Assembly: GCF_014207855.1 (NCBI RefSeq)
Contig: NZ_JACHKZ010000017.1
Span: 23,979-87,978, forward strand
Direction: 5' to 3'
Source of the DNA: Comamonas odontotermitis
GTDB taxonomy: Bacteria > Pseudomonadota > Gammaproteobacteria > Burkholderiales > Burkholderiaceae_C
Length of the DNA: 64,000 nt
Shown: in pieces, positions 57,819 to 64,000 of the stretch
Layout of the letters: the number at the start of each line of letters is the position of its first letter
How positions within the stretch are numbered: position 1 is the first letter of the stretch
Position numbers and translations under genes: made by a program
Notes under the pieces: generated by a model
The model's input: the letters and a program-made list of their open reading frames with translations, nothing else
Database searches by the model: none
Told to the model about the DNA's origin: nothing

Positions 57819-59033
57819 ATGAACCAGCTCCATGGAAAACATATTGTCCTCGGCATGTCCGGCGGCGTTGCTGCCTTCAAATCGGCCGAGCTATGCCGCC
57901 GCCTCACGAAGGCCGGCGCCACCGTGCAGGTGGTGATGACCGAATCGGCCACCCAATTCATGACGCCGGTGACCATGCAGGCGCTCTCCAACCGGCCTGT
58001 CTATGTATCGCAGTGGGATGCGCGCGAGCACAACAACATGCCGCACATCAACCTGAGCCGTGAGGCCGATGCCATTGTGATTGCGCCGTGCAGCGCAGAT
58101 TTCATCGCCCGCCTGGTGCAGGGCCGGGCCGACGAGCTGCTGAGCCTGTTGTGCCTGGCGCGGCCCATGGGGACGGTGCCCCTTATTCTTGCACCGGCCA
58201 TGAACCGCGAGATGTGGGCACACCCGGCCACGCAGCGCAACCTGCGCCAGGTGCAGGCCGATGGCGCCGTGGTGCTGGGTGTGGGCAATGGCGACCAGGC
58301 CTGTGGCGAGACCGGCGACGGCCGCATGCTCGAAGCTGCCGAGATCGAAGAAGAGCTGCAGTACTTCTTTGCCGCCAAATCGCTTGCAGGCAAAAAGCTG
58401 CTGATCACCGCCGGGCCCACCTTCGAGGCGATTGACCCGGTGCGCGGCATCACCAACCTCTCCAGCGGCAAGATGGGCTTTGCCATTGCGCGGGCCGCCC
58501 AGGCGGCGGGTGCGCAGGTCACCCTGGTGGCTGGCCCGGTGCATGTGCCCACGCCGCGCGGTGTGCGCCGCATTGATGTGCAATCGGCGCAGAACATGCT
58601 CGATGCCGTGCTGAGCAACGTGGAGAGTGCCGATATCTTTGTTGCCACCGCAGCCGTGGCCGACTGGCGCCCGGCCCAGGCTGCCGATCAGAAGATCAAA
58701 AAAGACGGCAGTGGCCAGGTGCCGCAGATGGCTTTTGTCGAGAACCCCGACATTCTGGCCACCGTGGCGCAACTGCCGCGCGCCCAAAGCGGCCAGCTCT
58801 ACTGCGTGGGCTTTGCGGCAGAAAGTGAAAACCTGCTGGCCAACGCAGAGGCCAAGCGCCGCCGCAAGCAGATTCCGCTGCTGGTGGGCAATATCGGCCC
58901 GGCCACATTCGGTAAGGATGACAACGCCTTGCTGCTGGTGGATGCGCACGGCCACCAGGAGCTGCCGCGGGCGAGCAAGGCGGTGCTGGGCGAGCAGCTG
59001 GTTGCGGAGATTGCGCGCCGGCTGGCGCAGTAA
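57819..59033 (+). CDS. coaBC: Bifunctional phosphopantothenoylcysteine decarboxylase/synthase, 404 aa
   Basis: Two steps of coenzyme A synthesis. CoaC domain (about 1-185): GKHIVLGMSGGVAAFKSAELCRRL flavin site, catalytic His in NNMPHINLSREADAIVIAPCSADF, PAMNREMWAHPATQRN, and the active Cys in QACGETGDGRM. CoaB domain (about 190-404): TAGPTFEAIDPVRGITNLSSGKMGFAIA, and Lys in KIKKDGSG. ATG at 57819 chosen by family; upstream in-frame codons read the pyrG antisense region. Confidence 0.96.
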   Translation: MNQLHGKHIVLGMSGGVAAFKSAELCRRLTKAGATVQVVMTESATQFMTPVTMQALSNRPVYVSQWDAREHNNMPHINLSREADAIVIAPCSADFIARLVQGRADELLSLLCLARPMGTVPLILAPAMNREMWAHPATQRNLRQVQADGAVVLGVGNGDQACGETGDGRMLEAAEIEEELQYFFAAKSLAGKKLLITAGPTFEAIDPVRGITNLSSGKMGFAIARAAQAAGAQVTLVAGPVHVPTPRGVRRIDVQSAQNMLDAVLSNVESADIFVATAAVADWRPAQAADQKIKKDGSGQVPQMAFVENPDILATVAQLPRAQSGQLYCVGFAAESENLLANAEAKRRRKQIPLLVGNIGPATFGKDDNALLLVDAHGHQELPRASKAVLGEQLVAEIARRLAQ

Positions 59034-59094
59034 GCCGTCTGCATCCTGGCGGAGTCAGTGCCATCAAAAAATGAGCATGCAGCGTTTGCGTTTA

Positions 59095-59129
59095 TGGGGT
59101 TTTGACGACTTTTAGGGTCAAAACCCCAT
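59095..59129. terminator. Hairpin between convergent coaBC and Ldh genes
   Basis: Perfect 13-bp stem ATGGGGTTTTGAC / GTCAAAACCCCAT with a 9-nt loop. No T-run follows on either strand, so a terminator role is uncertain. Confidence 0.5.
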
Positions 59130-59186
59130 CACCGCAAGCGCAACCGGCGCGTCTTTTTGAATCAGGCCAATTGAAGCATCAATGCA

Positions 59187-60218
59187 TCAATGCATCAGTG
59201 CTTCGATATCGTTGTAGAGCGCACGCGACATGCTGATGCCTTGCTTGGCGCTCTGGGCGCGGGCGGCGAAGCGGCGCTCTGAGGGCAGGCGGGCGCCTTG
59301 GTCGGTAATGGCCGCAAACATGGCCTCGGCGCGCTCCTGCGAGGCAGGCCAGTCGTCTCCGGCAAAGCGCTGCGGGTCAAAGGCCAGCAGCAGGTGGCCG
59401 TGGTAGGGCACGCCGCCTTTGCCAGCATCAAAATCCATCGAGCCCTGGCTGTTGAGATCACCAATCAGCGCGCCTGCCATCAATTCCACCATGGTGGACA
59501 GGGCCGATCCCTTGTGGCCGCCAAAAGTCAGCATGGCGCCCTTGGCCACGGCTACTGGGTCGGTGGAGGGGTTGCCGTCCGCATCCACTCCTGCGCCTTC
59601 GGGCAGGGGCTTGCCAGCGCGGCGGTGCAGTTCCAGGTCGCCGCGCGCGATGGCGCTGGTGGCGAAGTCGAACACATAGGGATACGGGCCCGGGCCCGGG
59701 CGCGGCCAGCCAAAGGCAATCGGGTTGGTGCCGAACACACCGCGCTTGCCTCCCGTGGGGGCCACCCAGGCGTGGCTGGGCGTCATCACCAGTGCAGCCA
59801 GGCCCTGGGCGGTGAGCATTTCCACTTCGGGCCACAGGGCGGTGAAATGAAAGCAATGGTTGATGACCAGCGCGCCCACGCCAAGCTGGCGCGTAGCAGC
59901 TACCAGATGCGGCAAGCCAGCCTCCAATGCCAGCGGCGAGAATGCCTTGCGCGCATCCACTCGCGTGATCGCGCCCTGTGTGGGCTGCACGATGGGCGCT
60001 GCCTGCAGGTCGACCAGGCCGGTGCGGATGGTCTGCGCCGCGCTCAAGATGCGGTAGGCGCCGTGCGACTGGCAGGCGTCGCGCTGGCCCGCGACCACAA
60101 TGCGCGTCATGGCGCCTGCGTGCGCCGCGCTCAGGCCCAGGTGCTGCAGCACGCGCATCGACAGATCATGCAGTTGCGCCTCAGGAATCAGGATGGTGTC
60201 GTTGTTCATATCGCTCAT
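59187..60218 (-). CDS. Ldh-family (type 2 malate/L-lactate) oxidoreductase, 343 aa
   Basis: NAD(P)-dependent oxidoreductase of the Ldh_2/MDH_2 family, which includes malate, ureidoglycolate and delta1-piperideine-2-carboxylate enzymes. The catalytic His is in VINHCFHFTALWPEVE, and the family segments SHAWVAPTGGKRGVFGTNPIAFGWPRP and FDFATSAIARGDLELHRRAGKPLPEG are clear. ATG at 60218 has GGAGA upstream. At its 3' end 8-bp ATGCATTG repeats surround the stop. Substrate not assignable. Confidence 0.88.
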   Translation of the reverse strand: MSDMNNDTILIPEAQLHDLSMRVLQHLGLSAAHAGAMTRIVVAGQRDACQSHGAYRILSAAQTIRTGLVDLQAAPIVQPTQGAITRVDARKAFSPLALEAGLPHLVAATRQLGVGALVINHCFHFTALWPEVEMLTAQGLAALVMTPSHAWVAPTGGKRGVFGTNPIAFGWPRPGPGPYPYVFDFATSAIARGDLELHRRAGKPLPEGAGVDADGNPSTDPVAVAKGAMLTFGGHKGSALSTMVELMAGALIGDLNSQGSMDFDAGKGGVPYHGHLLLAFDPQRFAGDDWPASQERAEAMFAAITDQGARLPSERRFAARAQSAKQGISMSRALYNDIEALMH

Positions 60219-60305
60219 GGTGTCTCCAATCCTGCCGAGCTTAGCAGGCGGCATGGCGCATTGCAGCCACCGGCGCGGCATCTCCGGGTTAATCCTGAAT
60301 TGATA

Positions 60306-60341
60306 GCAAAAAAGGCATGCTGCGCAAGCGCAACATGCCCT
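60306..60341 (-). terminator. Terminator of the aspartoacylase-like gene
   Basis: GGCATG-TGCGC / GCGCA-CATGCC stem with one mismatch, T6 tail on the minus strand. Confidence 0.75.
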
Positions 60342-60371
60342 TCTTACGATGCTTGCTAAGGGGCGGCAGAC

Positions 60372-61346
60372 TTACGCGTGGTCGGTCAGCGCCAGGTAGA
60401 ACCATTCGCGGTTCACCTCCGCATCGCTTTGCGGGAAGATCATGCAGCCATCGAATGGCGCCAGGATCTGCGTGCCGTCGGCGCGTGTCGCCAGCAGATC
60501 GCCCTTCTTGAATGGGTCGAAGTTCTGCCACTCGCGGGTCATCGTGTCGTCTTTGTGCTGGCGCATGAAGACGTCCTTCATGTGGTGCGTGGTGTAGCGC
60601 GCCACCGGCTCCACGGTCACATCGGCCATGTCCAGCAGATTCAGCACACCGGCAATGCAGCGGTCGGCGATCTCGATGGCTTCGGGGTCGGCGTGGGAGC
60701 CCGATTCCACCGTGATCGCGTAACCGCCGCGGCTGCGCATGAACTCATTGGTGCCGATACCGTGTTCGGCGCGGATGGCACCGTTGCTGGCCTGAACCGC
60801 CTTGTCATACACCTCCAGCCAGCCCTGCACGATGGTAGGCAGGCCAACCGCCTTGGCAAAGGCTTCTTCTTCCTGCTGGCGGGCAAAGGGCTCCAGTGTG
60901 CCGGTGTTGTTGAGCGGGCCTGTCATGGCAAATGGAACGCCGTCGCCACTGTAGGAATGCAAGTCGAGCAGGGCATCGTGGCTCTCCAGCAAAGGGGCCA
61001 GCGCATTGACGACATGGTCTTCAAAGTTCTGGGGCTTGTCGGTTGGCACAAAGTTGCGGTTGAGATTGCGATCGCCTTCGCGTTCGTTCTTGATGAAGGC
61101 CTTCGGATTGGCCACCGGCACCATGGTGAGGCGCCCGCGCTTGAGGCGCGTCTGGCCGGATTCAAAACGCTCGATCCAGCGGCGGATGGCGTGCGTGCCG
61201 CTCTGTTCGTTGCCATGCACGGCACCAAAGATCAGCAGCGAAGGCCCAGGAGTTGCCGTAGCCCAGCCATAGCTGCGCAATGCTTCGGGCTGGTCTGCCG
61301 AGATGGTGGTGTCAACGGGTTGGAGTTGAAAGCTGGAGACAGTCAT
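60372..61346 (-). CDS. Succinylglutamate desuccinylase/aspartoacylase family protein, 324 aa
   Basis: Zinc-dependent deacylase of the AstE/ASPA (M14-related) family. Zinc ligands HxxE in FGAVHGNEQSG (about 44-54), DRNLNRNF (substrate Arg), the second zinc His in LDLHSYSG, and the ESGSHAD segment with the general-base Glu. The C-terminus carries an extra beta domain (DPFKKGDLLATRADGTQILAPFDG) common in this family. No ast operon is near, so the substrate (N-acyl amino acid) is open. Confidence 0.85.
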   Translation of the reverse strand: MTVSSFQLQPVDTTISADQPEALRSYGWATATPGPSLLIFGAVHGNEQSGTHAIRRWIERFESGQTRLKRGRLTMVPVANPKAFIKNEREGDRNLNRNFVPTDKPQNFEDHVVNALAPLLESHDALLDLHSYSGDGVPFAMTGPLNNTGTLEPFARQQEEEAFAKAVGLPTIVQGWLEVYDKAVQASNGAIRAEHGIGTNEFMRSRGGYAITVESGSHADPEAIEIADRCIAGVLNLLDMADVTVEPVARYTTHHMKDVFMRQHKDDTMTREWQNFDPFKKGDLLATRADGTQILAPFDGCMIFPQSDAEVNREWFYLALTDHA

Positions 61347-61651
61347 ATCAATTCAATGGATAGGTGTATGGCAAGCGCCGGCATGGCGGGTCCCGCGCCG
61401 GGCGCGGGGCAAAGGGTGGGCCTTTGCGATGGTGCACGCGGATGCACGTGCAGACAATGGCAGGCGCCTGCCATTGGCGCCGCCTGTGCAACGCCAGCGG
61501 CCATCCTACCCGATTGGCAGCGATATCACTGCGAGGCGCATTATTTTTATAGCTGGCAGCGCTTGCTGGGCATGCGCAGGACGCGAAAACGACTCAGAAA
61601 TGCTGTGCTGATATTTGTCAATTCAGCCCGGTTTTTAACGTGGGCTGGTAC
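61347..61651. other. Intergenic region with a dispersed palindrome
   Basis: About 300 bp between the aspartoacylase-like gene start and the trmB terminator. It includes ATTATTTTTATAGCTGGCAGCGC (61540-61562), the reverse of the element arm at 24645-24668, then GGGCATGCGC. No gene seen. Confidence 0.5.
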
Positions 61652-61676
61652 AAAAAAAGGGCTGCAACGCAGCCCT
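61652..61676 (-). terminator. trmB terminator
   Basis: 8-bp stem AGGGCTGC / GCAGCCCT with a 3-nt loop and a T7 tail on the minus strand, 21 bp after the stop. Confidence 0.88.
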
Positions 61677-61696
61677 GGAAACGATGATTGCACAGT

Positions 61697-62473
61697 TTAT
61701 TGTGCGCGGCGGTACACCAGATCCCACACGCCGTGGCCCAGGCGCAGGCCGCGGTTTTCAAACTTGGTGAGCGGCCGGTAATCGGGCTGCGGAGCGTAGC
61801 CCTCTGCCGTATTGCGCAGTTGTGGGTTGGCCGATAGCACTTCCAGCATTTGCTCGGCGTAGGGTTGCCAATCGGTGGCGCAGTGGATATAGCCGCCGAT
61901 CTTGAGGCGATCTACCAGCTTGGCCACGAAAGGCGGCTGGATCAGGCGCCGCTTGTTGTGCTTCTTCTTGTGCCATGGATCGGGAAAGAAGACGTGGATG
62001 CCATCGAGCATGCCCGGCTGCAGCATGTTCTCAAGCACCTCCACGGCATCATGCTGAAAGATGCGGATATTGGTGATGTCCTGTTCGCCGATGCGCTTGA
62101 GCAGGGCGCCCACGCCGGGCTCGTGCACTTCGCAGCACAAAAAATTGTCGTCGGGGCGCACGCGCGCAATGTGCGCAGTGGCTTCGCCCATGCCAAAGCC
62201 GATCTCCAGGATCAGGGGGGCAGAGCGGCCAAAGGCGGCTTCGGCGTGGAATGGCTGGCCGGTGTACTCCAGCACGTAGCGCTCGCCAAACTCTTCGAAT
62301 GCCTTGGCCTGCCCCGTGGTGGTGCGGCCCGCGCGGCGAACGTAGGAGCGGATCGTCTTGGGGTGCGCTACACCCGCTGGCGCATGGCCGGGCGTGCTGC
62401 TGGCGTCTGCCGCATTGGTGACGATAGGAGCGGCGGCGGATGGATTCGCCTCGGGCGTCGAAGAATCTTGCAT
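61697..62473 (-). CDS. trmB: tRNA (guanine-N7-)-methyltransferase, 258 aa
   Basis: Methylates G46 of tRNAs with SAM. The SAM loop is [14 protein letters not shown] (about 90-103); the acidic [14 protein letters not shown] segment and the catalytic [17 protein letters not shown] motif are intact, followed by [17 protein letters not shown]. The first 35 residues are an Ala/Pro-rich variable extension. Single gene with its own terminator. Confidence 0.94.
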   Translation of the reverse strand: MQDSSTPEANPSAAAPIVTNAADASSTPGHAPAGVAHPKTIRSYVRRAGRTTTGQAKAFEEFGERYVLEYTGQPFHAEAAFGRSAPLILEIGFGMGEATAHIARVRPDDNFLCCEVHEPGVGALLKRIGEQDITNIRIFQHDAVEVLENMLQPGMLDGIHVFFPDPWHKKKHNKRRLIQPPFVAKLVDRLKIGGYIHCATDWQPYAEQMLEVLSANPQLRNTAEGYAPQPDYRPLTKFENRGLRLGHGVWDLVYRRAQ

Positions 62474-62638
62474 GGTGAGCGCGGTGCAGGCGCGGTGGGC
62501 CCAAAGAAAATGGAGGCCGGTCTGCCTGCTTTGTCAGAACTGAGGAAAAACTTATATATGTCTGCAGGCGCTGCCAAGGCAGGCGTGCGTAACCCGCTAT
62601 TGTAGGTTTTCTGTCCGTGTGGTTGGCGATACGTGGAT

Positions 62639-63646
62639 TTAAGCGCGCGATCCGTCTTGAGGCACCGGTTGGGGCGCCGGTTGCTCCGCATGGCGCGCAG
62701 CCCATTGCGGTATCCAGTGTTCCAGCGTCTGGCCGATCCCCTGGCCAACATGGCTCTCCAGCCCCAGAAAGCGCCCGGCCTGCTGCAAGGCAGCAAGGGC
62801 CTGCGCCTCGTTGCCAGTGGCAATGGATGGCGCGCCGTATTGCTTGGACAGCTTTTCGCCATCGGCCTGCAGCACCAGCGGCGTATGCATATAGCGCGGT
62901 GCAGGCAGCCCCAGCGCGTGCTGCAGCAGCATCTGGCGCGGCGTGTTGTCAGCCAGATCGGCACCGCGCACCACATCGGTGATGCCTTGCTCGGCGTCGT
63001 CTACCACCACCGCCAACTGATAGGCCCACAGGCCGTCGGCACGCTGCACCAGAAAATCCCCCACCGTGGCGGCCACGTCCTGGTGCAGATCACCCAGCAG
63101 CCGGTCGTGCCAATGCAATTGCTGGTGTGCTATGAAAAAAGGAATTGCTGCGCTAATCTGTTCTGCGCTGGCGGCCGTTTCAACCAAGCTTTGCTGGTAG
63201 CGCACGGTATGAAAACGCCAACTGCGCGCGGCCTTGCCATGCAGGCCATCGCGGCAGGTGCCGGGATAGGGGCGCTCGCCGTGGCGCTCATGCACATGGC
63301 CCTGGGCGACCAGCGCGGCCTCCATGTCGCGCCGCGTACAACCACAGGCATAAGCCCAGCCACCGGCCTGCAGCTGTGCCAGCGCCTTTGCGTACAGAAG
63401 GTGTCGGGCCGATTGCCATTGCGGCGAATCGTCAGGAACCAGGCCGCAGGCAAGAAGCTGGCGCAGAATCTCTTCCCCCATGCCTGGGGGGCAGCGCGGC
63501 GTATCGATATCTTCGACCCGCACCAGCCAGCGCCCGCCATGCGCACGCGCATCCAGCCACGAAGCAAGCGCCGCAACCAGTGAGCCCGCATGCAGCGGGC
63601 CGGTAGGCGAAGGGGCAAAGCGGCCCACATAGGCAGAAGGTGTCAT
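62639..63646 (-). CDS. gluQ: Glutamyl-Q tRNA(Asp) synthetase, 335 aa
   Basis: Truncated glutamyl-tRNA synthetase paralogue that attaches glutamate to queuosine at position 34 of tRNA-Asp. HIGH-type motif in [22 protein letters not shown] (about 5-26), a zinc site made by CGC and YPGTC, and KLSKQYGA in place of KMSKS. It lacks the anticodon-binding domain, the family's hallmark; length 335 is slightly long. Its tRNA-Asp substrate is encoded four times in this window. ATG at 63646 chosen; upstream frame does not match. Confidence 0.93.
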   Translation of the reverse strand: MTPSAYVGRFAPSPTGPLHAGSLVAALASWLDARAHGGRWLVRVEDIDTPRCPPGMGEEILRQLLACGLVPDDSPQWQSARHLLYAKALAQLQAGGWAYACGCTRRDMEAALVAQGHVHERHGERPYPGTCRDGLHGKAARSWRFHTVRYQQSLVETAASAEQISAAIPFFIAHQQLHWHDRLLGDLHQDVAATVGDFLVQRADGLWAYQLAVVVDDAEQGITDVVRGADLADNTPRQMLLQHALGLPAPRYMHTPLVLQADGEKLSKQYGAPSIATGNEAQALAALQQAGRFLGLESHVGQGIGQTLEHWIPQWAARHAEQPAPQPVPQDGSRA

Positions 63647-63905
63647 CGGGCGAAAAGTGTACCCTGCCCAGTGCGCTTGCCAGGGCAAGCTCGCCAGGGC
63701 ATATAGCGGCGTTGTTGCATGACGGAGACTTTCCATCCATGCAAATGCCGCTAGGCATTCACCATGCTTTTTACTTCTTCGTATTGAGAAACCTCAACCG
63801 CGTGAATGCGGTGTGTCTAATCGACGTCTTCCGACAATCGGTCGCTCATTTCCGGTTGCCTCTCCCTATTATCTGGCCCCATACCAACGCACATACACCC
63901 ATAAA
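63647..63905. other. Intergenic region before the IS element
   Basis: 260 bp upstream of gluQ, without recognisable gene, hairpin or promoter pair. A plus-strand frame at 63640-63939 crosses into the IS end and is not gene-like. Confidence 0.4.
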
Positions 63906-64000
63906 GGCTTTGTTGCACAAATCCGGGCCGCAGCGGTAGTAGGCTCGGATGATGAGTGAGACGAACTGGGGTCGGCGCAAGTACCGCACCACAAACTGGA
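63906..64000 (+). mobile_element. Left end of an IS5-family-like insertion sequence (cut by window)
   Basis: GGCTTTGTTGCACAAATCCGG from 63906 is a typical terminal inverted repeat of IS5-type elements, and a transposase start follows 43 bp later. The right end and target duplication lie outside. Confidence 0.7.
63949..64000 (+). CDS. IS5-family transposase (N-terminus only)
   Basis: Seventeen residues (MMSETNWGRRKYRTTNW) before the edge. The RRKYRTTNW stretch is the usual N-terminus of IS5-family DDE transposases. Intact or broken state cannot be judged. Either of two adjacent ATG codons (63949, 63952) could start it. Confidence 0.65.
   Translation, partial: MMSETNWGRRKYRTTNW

Noticed and set aside
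59174..59208. CRISPR-like short direct repeats (GCATCAAT units) near the Ldh gene stop
   Set aside because: Only three 8-bp units within a coding end; no spacers and no cas genes. No CRISPR array is visible anywhere in the window.

Overview
The window reads as a chromosomal segment of a betaproteobacterium of the order Burkholderiales, most probably Comamonadaceae (Comamonas/Acidovorax/Delftia-like; genus not resolvable by eye). Grounds: GC-rich coding sequence with strong third-position GC, a PHA phasin with a PhaR-type promoter, the cvpA-purF-metZ order, the pyrG-kdsA-(DUF1330)-eno-ftsB order, the dnaX-ybaB-recR order, and short intergenic palindromes with a TAGCTG/GCGC core of the type seen throughout this family. 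Nearly everything is core or housekeeping sequence. No rRNA, CRISPR or prophage is visible; the only mobile element is an IS5-like left end entering at the extreme right edge.

Layout. 1-6.5 kb: truncated LysR regulator, YbfB-type MFS transporter, a basic amino-acid ABC importer (binding protein, two permeases, ATPase) and a small exported protein. 6.9-10.4 kb: argG, ppnP, a glycine-zipper envelope protein and an ArsC/Spx-fold protein. 10.4-17.6 kb (+ strand): folC, SPOR-domain protein, cvpA, purF, metZ, gltX. 17.6-19.2 kb: 11 tRNA genes made of repeated Ala(GGC)-Glu(TTC)-Asp(GTC) units. 19.3-24.5 kb: SDR dehydrogenase, iron-type binding protein, phasin, thioesterase, pncB. 24.7-32 kb: Na+/H+ antiporter-like protein, 2-hydroxyacid dehydrogenase, rmuC, MFS transporter, LOG-family protein, crcB. 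32-40.2 kb: M14-type peptidase and the six-gene PhaAB-C-D-E-F-G (Mrp-type) cation/proton antiporter operon. 40.3-46.5 kb: ComEA-like HhH protein, lapB/lapA, a GNAT protein, 4.5S RNA, dnaX-ybaB-recR. 46.9-52.9 kb: MHS-family symporter, degenerate EAL-HDOD protein, DUF455 ferritin-like protein, gamma-carbonic anhydrase homologue, Hsp33, an unknown protein. 53-59 kb: ftsB, eno, DUF1330, kdsA and pyrG on the minus strand, with coaBC divergent. 59.2-64 kb: Ldh-family oxidoreductase, aspartoacylase-like protein, trmB, gluQ-RS, then the IS5-like end.

Functional links. gltX lies directly upstream of the tRNA-Glu/Asp array, and gluQ-RS (which glutamylates the queuosine of tRNA-Asp) is also in the window. 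dnaX carries an A9 run at the end of its motor domains where either frame change meets a stop at once, the expected design for making a short gamma subunit. The phasin promoter is flanked by two inverted near-identical 16-bp motifs placed as PhaR operators would be. I found no clearly new multigene system; the most interesting signals are regulatory or structural (dnaX slippage site, phasin operators, tRNA array with structured spacers, dispersed palindromes).
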